Shown here piece after piece: positions 23,124-36,451 of a stretch of DNA of 64,000 bases. The DNA is from Daphnia carinata (Eukaryota; Arthropoda; Branchiopoda; Diplostraca; Daphniidae), in the NCBI RefSeq assembly GCF_022539665.2, contig NC_081339.1, forward strand, positions 3,224,017 through 3,288,016. Direction: 5' to 3'. Both the position numbers and the translations under genes were made by a program. The notes below the pieces were generated by a model. That model searched no databases. It saw only the letters and a program-made list of their open reading frames with translations, and had not been told where the DNA came from. Each line of letters begins with the position of its first letter. Positions within the stretch are counted from its first letter, which is position 1.

Positions 23124-26100
23124 AAAACAATCTGAGATGCAGTTAAGAGATGGATGAGTCGCCATTGGCAGATAGCATCGTCTAGCGAACAGCTTTTTGA
23201 CACCGTACATTGTGCGTCACATTATATTGAATGTCGTGTTTGGCGCACACACACACACACACACTGTTTGAAATTGAGGGGAAAAAAAAAAATAAACAAA
23301 AATCAGCTGACGACAGATGGCAGTTGGCAACTGATCCAATTACCTGACATTTGAATTTGTTTTTCAAAAAAGGGAAGAGAGAGAGAGAAAGAAAAAAAAT
23401 CAAAATCAAAATAAAAATCCGTGACGGGAATGAAGAACGCGCGAGGTAAATGTAGCGTGACATTTTGTCCACTTCTTTGATCAATGATGTCCTTGATTCC
23501 GGCTGCGATCGGACGCGCCTTCCATCAAAGATCAAAAAGAACTTTGCCTTTGCACGTACGACCAGCAGTCCTTTTTTTTTTTTTTTTTTTTTTCAAGTAT
23601 CACCGGATGAGTATCGTGTCATCATCATCACCCTGGTGGAACGAAAGGCGCGTTCCGCAATCATCTTTTCTTTTTCTTATCGGATGATGGCGGTGAATGC
23701 GCACCGTACGTAATTGTATCCAATCGATTTAGCGGATCTAGTCATAGAACATTGGAGCGCGCGTGTGTGTGTGTCTGTGTGTGACAGAATAATAAAAAAA
23801 AAAAAATAGGGAGAGGATAAGACGAGCGTAGATATTCCATGTGACGTCAAGCGGACGATCCAGCGCGCGCTTTTTGAACTCAATCACACGGAACCATCTT
23901 CGTTTAAACTAAAAATCTTCTTCTTTTTTTTTCTTTTCATTTTTACATGTCAAATTATTGAGTCTCTTTAATCTTATGCGTTCCTTCTTTTTTTTTTTTT
24001 TTTTCCTTCCCTATCAAAAAAAAAAAAGAAAAGAAAAAAGATTACATATTCCACGGTGGGGGGGAATGTCATTCCCGCAGGCAAAAGTGAGGCAAATGGA
24101 ATGAACTGTTTAAACTTGGCTCCTCACTTCCCCCCTTTTTTTTTTTTCTATTTTGATTTCTGTTCGGACATTTTCCTTATTGTTTTTTTATTTTTCTTCT
24201 TCTGTCTTTTTCACATGGACATTTAGCCGTGTGTGTGTGACGAAAAAAAAAAACAAAAAAAAAAAAAAAAAAACGAAAAGGGAATATAGACGAGGGTCGT
24301 TTTTACGCGATAAGGAACATAACACCGAGGACAATCTGGCAAGGGAGACTCCACCGAGTCGGGAGAGAGTGCCCGCATTTTTCATCCATCGATTGGATAA
24401 GTCTGAAAGCTTCTCCCTTCTCTCTCTCTTTCGAAATCATTCGGCTTTATAAGATTAAGCTTCTAAAAACCAGCGATTCAAATCACTTTGCCGCCCTTTA
24501 TTTTTAATTTTTTTTTTTCTATATCATTGCTCTCAAGCGGATGGGGAAAGGGAATGTTTATCCGCCGCAGCGGCGGCGTTCCCGTCTGACAGGAACGTGG
24601 ACAAAAAAAAAAAATTTGATATTACCAAATACACGCACTCCATACACACACACACACAGAGACAGAGAGACACAGACATATGGGAGCTAGAGATGCTTGA
24701 CGGGGGTCATATGTTGATTAGCATCTTACACATTCAACCGGATGACATCATCCGCCAAACGAGAGAGAAGGAAAAAAAAAAAAAATATAATCTTTCCGAA
24801 AACCCTAGAGGCTAAAGACAAACATTATTGCAGCATCTCTTCCTTTAATAAAATAAATTTAAAAAAAAAAAAAAATCAAATCTATTAGATTTTTTTTTTT
24901 AAAGGCGGGAAGTTTGAATATATTTTTTTTTTTAATGACTCGCATTCTCCGTTCGGCGATATAAGCAGAAAATGTTCACCATTTTTTAAAATATATTTTC
25001 GGAAACGCTATCTGACGATCTTAGTATTTTTTTTTTTTTTTTTTCTTGGCGAAAAATAAGGGAAGAATTAGAAAACGAAAGGGATGACTCCACTAGCGGA
25101 TAAGGGAGGCGGAGTAGGACGAAAACGGCTAGCAAGCTCCTCCTTATCTTTGATGACGATCGATCGATAAGCAAGTCCCCAGTCGCCAACTCATCAAGAT
25201 AAAAAGGTAAAGAGAAAAAAAGAGTGAGAGAGGGAAAAAGAACTTTGAAAGAAGAAAGTATTGAGGAGGAGGGTGCTATAGAGGTGGTAGGATGGCTAAG
25301 AAACAAGAGGGGCATAAAAGCCCAGGCAGATGATGGAAAGATAAAGACGGGCACGTCGGGACGCGGGCAGCAAGAAACAAAAATCGGAGTAAAAAAAAAC
25401 AAAAGATAATGAGGAATCGATTGCGAGAGTGTGTGTCCTCTTCACGTCTCACGACTTTATTCGTGAAAAAAACAAAAAAAAAAAAACAAAAAAAAAGGCT
25501 GCTTTATCTTTCGTTCACTGCCGGTCATGAAAGAAACACACGCACCTTTCATTATTACGCCACGATATTTTTAAATTTCGGCTGGAAACAATGTATGACT
25601 TAAAGTGAGAATGATATTCGATTTAAAAATGTACGTACGAGAGCGCCGTATGCGGCCAAACGGCAAAAGAATTGTGTCAAAAAGAGCGATGTGAGAAGTT
25701 CACTACAATCACTTCACTGCGCCACTGAAACATCACAAACGTCAATGTAAACAAAAACAAATACAACAAGCGCTACGTTCAAACGAACTCTTTTACGCTT
25801 CCTCCTCCACACTACACACGCACGCAAAACCCGTGTTTTTTTCTTCCTTCCCCTCTCTTCTTCTTTTTTTTTTTTTTTTCAAATTGATTTTGTGTTGCTT
25901 CCTCACTCGCCGGAGGTCGGTCCAACACTGACACTCGCTCCCCAGGAAACTCTTTGGGCATTGGCGTGTTATTGGTGTGTGTGTGTGTGTGTGTGTGTAG
26001 TGAGGGATGGCGAGAGAAATGCAACATAGAGAGGAGGGAACTACTACTACTACTACTACTACCGCTGCTACCATACCACCCAGATAGCCTTCCAGTGTGT

Positions 26101-26301
26101 GACTTTTCTTCCTTCTTTTCTCCCCCCCCCCCCCCATCCTTACTCCCACCAATGTTTTCTTCTTTATTTCTAAAGGTGCCGGTCACCTTGTTTTCTCACC
26201 TCGTCGCTATGGCTTCCTACTGGGCTTCTAACGCTACCCCCTTTTTTTTTTTTTTTCGTTTGTTGAGTTTCCAATCACACGAGAGGGGGGACCCTTCAGT
26301 T

Positions 26302-26311
26302 ATGACGTCAT
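26302..26311 (+). promoter_or_regulatory. ATGACGTCAT, full ATF/CRE palindrome
   Basis: A perfect 10-bp ATF/CREB-type palindrome in the desert upstream of the FOG-like gene. A second perfect copy is at 59,217-59,226 in intron 1 of the KH gene, and TGACGTCA alone occurs at 21,103-21,110. This is a sequence match only; occupancy is unknown. Confidence 0.35.
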
Positions 26312-26977
26312 TCAAGTTTGGCTTTTTCTTTTTTTTAAACTTTTTTTTTATTTTTAAAGGAAATAAGAAGATGCATTTCTTTTTCTGGCAGCATCGCGCT
26401 CTGTAACTCGGCCGAAATTCTTTTCTAGGGAGGGGGAGTAATGCCATCGATATCAAAAGCATTCAAGATTGTAAGTTGCGATTAGCCGAGTCGAGATAAC
26501 AACGCGAGTCAGCTATCCTCCATATTCCCATCGCACACACACATACACACACACACACACATGAATATCTTCAATATAAATCAAAAAATCTGATTTGTTT
26601 AAAAAAAACAAAAAATGGTGTGTTTTTTTTAAATAATAAATAAATACAAGAGCATTGGTTAGGTTGTGCGAGCAGGATGTGCGAGAGAGAGGGAGCGATA
26701 AGCCGGTCATGAAAATACCAGCCGAGATAAGAACGATATCAAAGTTTTCCTATCTAGAGAGTTAAAGGCAAGCGAGAGTACAGCAGAAAGAAAAAAAAAA
26801 AAAGGGAAGATAGAAATGTCTGAAAGATGTTTCGGTGATAATACAAGTACTCAAGATGTAAACGCAGACGATATAAAATGTATATAAAAAAAAAAAAACA
26901 TTTAAATATGTGGGTTAGACGATGCAAGGATCGTCATTCTTTTCTCCAGAGGGTCCCTTAAAAGAAACTGATTATTT

Positions 26978-27017
<40 letters not shown>

Positions 27018-27031
27018 GTTTCATATGAATT

Positions 27032-27035
<4 letters not shown>

Positions 27036-27073
<38 letters not shown>
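27036..27073 (+). repeat. (GT)19 microsatellite
   Basis: A pure GT dinucleotide array directly after the A31 run and its inverted flanks. Other dinucleotide arrays: (TG)n 25,975-25,998, (CA)n 30,067-30,094, (TA)n 28,857-28,878, (GA)n 34,368-34,392, (GA)n 54,837-54,864, (TG)n 59,490-59,526 and (GA)n 62,323-62,344. Confidence 0.95.
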
Positions 27074-27075
<2 letters not shown>

Positions 27076-30066
27076 TACATGTATAGAGTTTCGATTAGAA
27101 TGACGCGGATAAGGGAGAGGAACAGTGAAGCATCAGCCAAAGCGAGAGTGTCGCGTGTGTTTCGATGGCGTCTGCGAGAGTGAGATAACCGTTTTGCGGC
27201 TGCCGAGGGATAAGGAGGAGGTGGAGAAATCAATCCGCTTCGCCTTGCGTGAGGGATAGAGCAGCGATTTTGATATGCCTCTACGATGCGCGCCAGGTCT
27301 TGCAAGAAAGCCGATAACGATGGGAGAAAAAAAAAGGGGGAAATAAAAAAAAAAAGACCGGCCAGAAGATGATAAAAAAAACATTTTAAAAGTACGCGCG
27401 AGTTGATTGAATACAGGTTTTTTTTTGTTTTGATAAAGAAAAAAAAAGGATGTATAATTTAGGTTCTATTTTTTAACCTATAATGTTGAGGGCCTTTACG
27501 TCTCGTCGGTAGCGACATCTAGCGATGATTGTCTGACATTTTACTTTGTTCTCTCGACAGATGGCGTTAATTAATAATTTTTTTTCCAATTAAATTACGA
27601 AAAACAATGTCATCGCCAAGTTCTAGATAATATCGAAACGATAGTGCAACGTTAATAAACGTTATGAACGGTAAATTTTAAGCAAGTCACAAGATAAGGA
27701 TGCGGAAGGGGGGGGGGGGGACGATACCGCACTACGTCCCCACAAAGATAAAAATTTCGGAAAAAGATAATAATAATTTTATAAAAATCACAGCTGTTTT
27801 GCTTCTGCTCTCGGCTGTCAAACAAACGAACGATAAGATTTATTCCAATTCGATGAACGATCACGTCTTCCCAACATTTCGCTTCGAAAACACAGACGAG
27901 ATTCATAAAGGCCAAAAACAGTATTTTGTTTACATAATTCTTTCTTTTTTTGTTTTTTACGTACAAAATTTTTCAATTCCCTAATATACAAATTTCGTTC
28001 GTTTTTTTTTTTTCTATTCATTCCCGGCGCTTACTTATTATATATTTTTTCCCTCCTGATTTTGTCTTATCTTAATCATATGAAAAATATGTATATTATA
28101 TACGAGAAATCTCTTTCGGATGGAGAGACTAACCTTTTAAGGACAAAATTCTAATGAAAAAAAAAAAAAATGAAAAGCCTTCAAAAAAAAAAAACTCTTC
28201 AAAAAGGAAAGGAGGGGGATATAGAATCCAGAAGGTTTTTTTTTTGGGGCGCGGGCTTCTATGGAATCAAACACGGAGAGACACACGAGAGATTACAGTC
28301 GGACTTGATTCAAATCATAAAGGGATGTAAAAATCCACATAACAAAAAAAAAAAGAAAAAAAAAGAGACAAAATAATAAAAGGATAACAGAAGGGAAGAA
28401 AAAAAAAAAGAAAGAACTACTACTACTAATAATATGCATAAAAAAAGATATAAGCACGCAGAATAAGGAGATGGCTGTTGTTGTCATGCACTGGCTGGAC
28501 GGGATCTTGTCGTCTTATCTATCTCAGAGTGACTTTTTGTCCGTGTGTGTGTGTGTGTGTGTGTGTTTATAGTGTAGTACTACTGCAAGAGGAGGAGGTG
28601 GTGGAGGGGTGGAGGTGGGCTTCGCAACGGAATGGCAAGAAGAGATAAGGCACTGGGAAGTCGTCGAAAATGATACGGCCCCGAATTGCGCGCGACCTCG
28701 TTCCCGAAAAAAAAAAGAAGAGATAACGCGCATACATAAAAGTCAATCATTTTTTTTTTCTTTCTTTTTTGCTTTGCTCTCTTCCTTTTTTTTTTTTTTG
28801 TTGTCCCGTTGGCCTGTTGTGTCCCCTGGGCGTTCGATTAGAGAGACATTTATTTTATATATATATATATATATATATTCATTCAACATCTCCATCAAAA
28901 GATGGTGGAGGAAGGGGAGGAGGAATCACACAAAAGGCAGATTGTGAACTTCGCTGCTCGTGTGAGTTTCTCGGGATACACCCCCCCCCCCACAAAACAA
29001 AAAAAAAACTCGTTCAACAGCTTTTTTTTTTTTTCACAATATAAAAAAAAAATGCATCACAGTTGGATAATCAAGCGTCCCTGCCTTCAGCACACGACCC
29101 ACCCGCAGCGTCACTCCAGCAGCGATCATTTTCTTCTTAAAAGAATAAAAAAAAAAAAAAAAAAAAAAATGCGTGATATCCTATGCCAGCAAATATAGAC
29201 ACACCCTAATCTATTTCATCACCCCCTGGAACTATACGTTTTTTCTTTCTTTCTGGCATCGCTGTTGTGGGAGGGTGAGGTCTATTTTTTTTTTTTTATT
29301 ATTGCAAAGGATCAAACATGTTACTCTTCTTTCGATCGCAAGAGATTTAGAGTTAAACCTACAAACGAAATCATTTTCAAAATATTCAAATGAATAGTTG
29401 ATGTTTAATTCTACTGCGAAGCGAAGGGTGAAGGCAAAAAGGGATCCATTTTTCGGTTTAAATTGAATAGAGCGAAGCAGTTTTAGGTATTAGCAAACAG
29501 CACGGCTGTCGGGCCGATTGTTATGAATTGGAATTAATGCGATAATATGTAAGCAAACAATCATTTTTTCCCTTCTCAAAAGTACACAATATTTGTGTTA
29601 TCTAGCGGTAGCCAGCACTACATTTTCACGCCGTAAGTCTCTTTCAACTCTACGAGCTAACCAATCCTTTTTTTTTTCACCCCAAAAAATGGGGATTTAC
29701 TCACACACACACACACAATATCCATAACTCAGCAAAAGACTGATGGATAAACACAAGCGAAAAAAAAAAGGCCTACACACACACACACACACACAGCGTA
29801 AGTATATAGAACGGCTTTCTTATCAGTCTGAAACCAAGCAGGCCGAGCAAACACACACATTTTTCTTTCCCCCTCCTCCCGCTTTATATATATATATTTT
29901 TTTTTTCAATAGAACTATTACACATAATAAAGAGTACGTTATACGTAGAAGGGCCCGTATCTGTTGGGTAGCAGCAGCAGCAGCATCCAACATGGCCTAC
30001 CCCGATTACCCCGACTGGCTGTGCGAACATCAGCGTGAGATACACACAATGCTTTTTAAAAGCTAA

Positions 30067-30097
<31 letters not shown>

Positions 30098-31745
30098 CTA
30101 TATTTTGTTTTGGCTTTTCTACTCGGGCAGTTTTTGAAAGAAAAAAAAAAAAAGAAGAAGAAGAAGAGCCCCCCTCCCTCCTTTGGAATTGATTCCGTTA
30201 CGAAGCTTTTGCGCTATCTCGGCGCGCACCCCTTTTCCTCTCTATGCAGTTCACGGCCTTTTAAACCGTTAAAGGAATAAATAATAATAATCATGAAAAA
30301 AAAAATAAAAATTCCCTTTCTCTTCTGTTTGCCCTGCCCACCGGAATAGACGACGAAGGCCTACGTGAGCGCAAGTTTCGCTGGCATACTGTTGATATCA
30401 AGTTTTGCGGTGTGCGTCGCGACGCCGTTCGTTATTATTTCAGATAGGCCGTCATCCGGGCAAAGAGAGAATTATCGTCATGTGTCAGAGACAGTCAAAC
30501 AAAACAGGGAGGGGCGGGATGGGGCTTCACGTGATTGGAATCAATTCAAATGAGATGAGGCCAGATCGAAATGAAGAGCGCCAACATTCTGAAGCGCGTC
30601 AGATAGGCCAAACTACGTATATAAAGCGAGTAGGACTTTGGGGGAGGGGGGGGGCATATCATCCAATCACGCAGAGCAGTTGCGCATCAAAGTGCAGAAA
30701 CGTCGTACGTAAATAATTCAAGAAGTTTAAAATTCAAAGTTGATGTAGAGCGGCTTTAGAAATACGAGATGCCACCTGGTGTGGGGTAACAGTAGCTTTG
30801 AAAAATGCTCATTCTTTTTTTTTTTTTTTTTTTTTTTTTTCAAAGAATGATATATTTTTTTCCCCCTGCTCTTGTCGGACGAGTTGAATGACAGCTGACT
30901 TGCTTCTATCAATTGCATGCATACACACACAGACGCACACACGCAAGTTGAGTTTCGGAGCTAGGAGGATGGACATTGTCATGGTTCGTTTCCATTACAC
31001 TAGTCAGAGGGGAGTGTGTAGGAGGGTGTAGGCCTTTGAGTGTAGCGTCCAGATTCATTGGAACTTTGAAACCTGGGCAGAGTCGCTGATTTCAACGGAC
31101 ATGTATATATAATCAATACGCGTGCAATCGCCATTTTGGAAGGGGGGAGTAAGAGAAAGAGGGGAAAGGTTAAAAAAAAAATAAAAATGGTAACAAAAAA
31201 AAAAAAAACATTCGATATACTTAAAACAAAAAAAAAAATGCTTCATTTGCAGTAGCCGGAGAGAGTAATAATAGTAGTAGTAGTATAGTCTCGCTATACA
31301 GAGACCCTCCCCTTTTTATACACAAGAGTCGTCGGGAGTTTCGCAGTTAGTAAAAGGGCGGGTGGAACGCTTGATTAAGTAGTGATGGCTGGGAGGAAAA
31401 CGGTGTGCACAGGGAGGGAGAGGGGAGGAGGAAAGGCTGACCGTCGCCATGGCAACGCTTTCTGGTACAGAGATGAGAGGTAGACACATCACAAGAGACT
31501 GCGTGAGCGCATTTTTCTTTCCTTTTTCGTGTGTGCGCGCGATAAAGATGGACCAGTACAACATGTTGTTCTCTCCCCTTTATTTTTCAGGCCCCAATAA
31601 CCGAATCGAAATGCGAAATGATTTCGAAAATCGAAATGAAAGAATTTGAGGCAATCGGGCTGTATCGATCGCGAACGAAATCTGGGACAGCTGTTGAATT
31701 TTTGCTCTAAGTTTTGCGCGCAAAACAAAAAAAAATCACGAAAAG

Positions 31746-31788
<43 letters not shown>

Positions 31789-34700
31789 TGAGAGACAAGA
31801 GAACGAAGGCCCATAAGAGGGGGGAGAATGAGAGGGAGAGAGAGAGATGCGTACTGTGTATTGATCGACGCCAGTTAGCGAAAGGACCGAGAGAGAGAGA
31901 GATGAGAAGAGAATTCAATTGCAATTGTGCAAGTACGCGTCCCTTTTCTCCCTCTGCAACGGCACCGACTTGCGCCAAATCCCCTTTCCTATTTCAACAG
32001 CCTCCTCTCCTTTTTCCCACACCCGACAACGTAATCATAGGAGCTTCTAGATCCTTCGTCTTCCCCTTTCTAAAATAAAATGAATGAGTCCAAAAAAAAA
32101 AATAAAAAAAATAAAAATAAATCTAATGAAAAATGAAGCGCATCAAAAATTCGATTGAATGGATCACGCAAAAATCTGCTGGCCGGAGTGCGATAAAAGA
32201 AAAGTCGGCGGGTTTGCTCCTACTGCCATCATCATCATCTTCTTGTGGGCTGTTGGTTAGTCGCTTGTGATGTTTGGCCCAGACTTTATCGATAACATTT
32301 ATCGCCGTTCTCGTTGCTCCTGTTCCCTTTAGTTCAACCCCCCCCCCCCATCTTTTTTTTTTTTTTCCTCTTCTTCTTGCCCTATCCTCTGCCTGTTTGT
32401 GTATACGGCGTGAATGCAATTCCCGACGACTATATGTGTGTTGCTTATCGCTGATCGCCAGACGCAACCGCTCCCGCACACCGCCCTCGGCTGCCCCCTT
32501 TTTTTTTTTTTATTTCCTTTACCGCGGCAGCGCAAACCCAACGAGCGAGAGCGATATGTCAGATGCATTTTTTGATGGACTCACTCACTTTTCTCTTGTT
32601 ACGCTCTGTAGCGTGTATAACAAGAAATGGATTTAAAAAAAATTAAAAAAAGAAAAAAAAAAAAAAAGAAACTGGAATATAATGTAAGCAATGACTTCGG
32701 GACGTTCCAGATCAGAGGGGCGGGCAAAATCCATTTTTGGGAACCCTTTTCATTTTTTAATTTCTTTTTTTTTTTTTTATAAGTCCTGATTGGTCCGATT
32801 AGTAGAAACAAAAGACTTTTAGACAACGACCAATAGCTGACTAGACCATTGTTCTGTTACGGAGCCCCCCCCCCCCCCGTGTGTAGAGAGAAATCAGCTC
32901 TTGTAATCGTCAACTTTGATGATTTTTCTTCGACATCGTGTTTAACTAACAAACGACAAGAGCATCAACAATAAGAATTAAAGCAAAAGAAAAAAATGAA
33001 ATGGATACGTTTCTCTCGAAACTGGACTTTGTTTTTTGTTTTTTTTTGTTTTCAATAAAAGGAAGAAGCCTAGCGAGCGAAAACAAAAGTCTTTGCTATT
33101 CTTTGTTGGCACATCGAGATGGATGCAACACAAACAGATGCTTCCAATCCGATGGAAACGGATATACGAGATTTCGCTTCTCGTTTTTCTCCGTATACGA
33201 TCTTCTCTCAACACTTGAGCACGGCCACGGTGATAGAGGCCGGCCCCTATTGTTTCGCCATTCGTATTGTCATTGCGGTAAAAGTCAAAACCCTTCCCCT
33301 CCCCCCTCCTTCGGAAAAAAAAAACAAAAAACAAAAGAAAATTTTCGAATAATGTGGAAAAAGTCAAAACAAAAAAAGAATAAGACAAAATTTCATCCAA
33401 TGGCAGAGCGTCCTCCTGCTCTTCGCTCATCATCAATTCACGGCGCGCGTGTGTGTGGTCTGTGTGATGGTCTTCTCTATTGGTCTAAGATCACGACCTC
33501 AGATATGCTAATGATCCGATGTAGAAATAAAAAAAAAAAAAAGAAGAGGGGAACTTCAAAATCATCCACGTGATTTTCCATTTTACACGAGCAGAGGTGG
33601 AGGGGGAGCGAGAAAACGTGTAAAAGGATAGATGCAATTTCATTCGAAAACGCATTTCATATGACAATAAAAAAGAAATAGATATCCCCTATTGTTTTTT
33701 GGCGCGAGCCATTCAAACGAAAAAAAAAAAATAAGACCTTCGTGATGAATAAAAAAAAAAAATATTATGATCCGTCCGTGTGGGTGGCCTGTAATAACGA
33801 TCCCTTCCCTACCGCACAACAATGAATAAAAAAAACACACACAAAAAGATGAGAAACAAAACAGCGATCATCATCGAGCCTCCCGCATGTTTTCATTTGA
33901 TTGTTATGGTATTCCAAACAAATATTGGGAAACCAGTAGTAAAACAAAAAAAAACAAAAATTTCAAAAATGGCGCGGATTTTGAAATCGAAAATCGAAAA
34001 TTCAAATCTTTTTATGATTTCTGGATTTAAAAAAAAAAAAAAAAAAAAAAAGATGAATGTCGATTTGCTGATTTGAAAGCAAAATAAAACAAAACAACGT
34101 GAACAAATTCGTGAAAAACACGAAATCCCCTCCAGGAAAAACGAAGAAAAATCGTTGAAAAAAAAAGAAAAGAAAAAAGAACGAACGCGGATGGAATCAC
34201 GAATTCGACCAGCAGGCCGCATACCGTCACGTTCTTCTCTCTCTCTTTCGGTTGGGTGTCATGGGGCAAACAAACACAAGACACACCGTTGTGTGTGTGT
34301 GTGTGTTTTTCGTTAATCTACACACAGACACACACGCCGAATAAAAGCGCAACGGAGGCTATAACAGAAGAGAGAGAGAGAGAGAGAGAGAGCTATTCAG
34401 ATTAGATCACTACGAGCAACTTGCTCCGGCATAATCTTACGCATTTGTTTTCTTTCAGTCTCAGAAAAGAAAATGAAAGGAAATACAAAACAAAACAAAA
34501 AAAAAAGAAGAAGAAGAAGAAACACGGAAAGGACATTTGGATCGAGAGCTGCCCCGATGCATTGAACGGACTGTATTCAAATATTTTATCTTGTGGGGGG
34601 GGGGGGGGGAGCGTTTGGAGATTGTTGCTTCTGTTGCTTGGTCTGTTTATCAGGATGGAGCGACGCCATCTATTTCCACCCTGCGATTCTTATTTGATTG

Positions 34701-36166
34701 GGAAGATGGAAAAAAAAAGAAAGAAAAAAAAAACTCACTCGGGATTTGTCTACGTCATTTTTTCTTCTCTTCCCTGTGAGAGATAACCAACTCTTCGTCT
34801 GCTGCTGTGTGTGGATATAGAAAGAAAAAAAAAAAAGAAGAAAAACTGACAAGAAAAGCTTTAGAAAGAAATCAAAACCTTTTTTTTTTTTTCTTCTTCT
34901 TCGTCTTCTCGTAAGAGAGTCAAATCTCTTGTTCATCTCTTCTTCTTTCGTCTGTTATTCGTCTGTTTTTTCTTGTTATCTCCTCTCTCCATCAGTATCG
35001 CAGTTCGAGAGACGGCGGGAGTCTTCCCCCCTCTCCAAATGTGTGCCCACCCAGTCCTTCACTTCTTTTTGAAAGACACTCCACAAAACTCCCAAAAAAC
35101 AAAACAAAAAACTAAAATTTCCCTTTAAAAAAAAAAAAAGATTGATACAAGGCAGAAAGGTATCGTTATTAATATGCCGAACAGGTACACGGGGCGGATG
35201 GAAGCCGATGCGCCTTTTCTCGAAACCCCCCCCTCCTCCCAAAAAAAAAAAAAAAAACCAATTCGTTTTGCTTATTCTTTCAGCTACCGACGATATCCAA
35301 ACACACACACACACACACAAAAAGAGATCGAGACATTCGAAGCGTCAGGGCCGCCCGTCGATGCCCGCATGCAAAAGAGATTTGTTTTTGTTTTTTCTCA
35401 AGGTTTTCGTTATTTTTGGGTGTCGATAGATCATCAGGGCTAATCCAAGGCTCTTTTCGTAATAATAACTATAAATAAAAGCAACACGATTTTCTTTTTC
35501 TGATGCGAACGGGAGTAGACAAAATGCTGCCGACGAATGTGTCAATGCCATAAATGAATGAATCACGAAAACAAGAGAATTTCGTTCTCTACGATAACAA
35601 GAAACAAACAAACAAAAAAAAAAAAAAAGGCGGCAGCCGACACAAAAACACAGTCATATTTGCAGTCGTAAAACGCATCGAAACGAAATGGAATGTGGAC
35701 GCGTGTAAAATTCTCTCCTCATCAAACGGCCACGGTTTCGAGTCCGGCCAGCCACTCGCCGTTTTTCTTTTCTTTTTCTTCGTTTGTTAAGAAAAGAAAT
35801 GATAGTAGTAATAGCAGTGTAGTAGCTGGTGTATCTATCCACCTTTTTTTTTTTTTTTTTTCCCCATTTAATATCCATGTAGTAGTGGTAGTAGTAGTGG
35901 TAGACGAAGGTTTTGCCCCTCTGTGCTGTCGGATTGATCGAAAGATATGCAAAACAGGAAGAAAAAAAAAAAAAAAGAACTTTTTTTTTTTTTTTTTTTT
36001 TTTCCTGTTTGATGATGCTTATCTGCGCATTCACTTCTTCTTCGTCTTCTTCTCTCCGGATGATTTCTATTTCTTTTTTCGATTCTACTAGCATCGTTCC
36101 TTTTTTTTTTTTTAGGGAGTTGAGCAGGTTAATCAAAAGCCCATATCAGAGGCTACAGCGGGAGTT

Positions 36167-36180
36167 GAGAGGTGGCGCCA
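36167..36180 (+). promoter_or_regulatory. CTCF-like motif GAGAGGTGGCGCCA
   Basis: Matches the core AGRKGGCRSYA of CTCF sites. It is one of about eight related matches in otherwise gene-free DNA of this window. A motif match alone does not prove binding. Confidence 0.3.
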
Positions 36181-36408
36181 TCCCGTCCCGAAAACATTTT
36201 TTTTTCAAAAGAGTGTTCCTCCTTTTTTTTTTTTTAAAACAAAACCTGACGCTCTCGGGAGGAAGAATCTCCTCATCCACCCCCTCATTCAAGTCTTTGA
36301 TTTCTTCTTGACCAATTCGGATTATTATTTCCGTCAAACACGCTGATGGATCTTGAAGACATCTCTTATCCATTCTCTCTCCCTCCCCCCTCTTTCCAAT
36401 CCCGCATC

Positions 36409-36451
<43 letters not shown>

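Noticed and set aside
22728-23135. Lys-rich and Phe-rich open frame
   Set aside because: Made of poly-A and poly-T runs; no coding signal.
30365-30553. 62-codon frame with a signal-peptide-like start (MSASFAGILLISSFAVCV)
   Set aside because: No continuation with splice sites and low-complexity surroundings; the hydrophobic start is probably chance.
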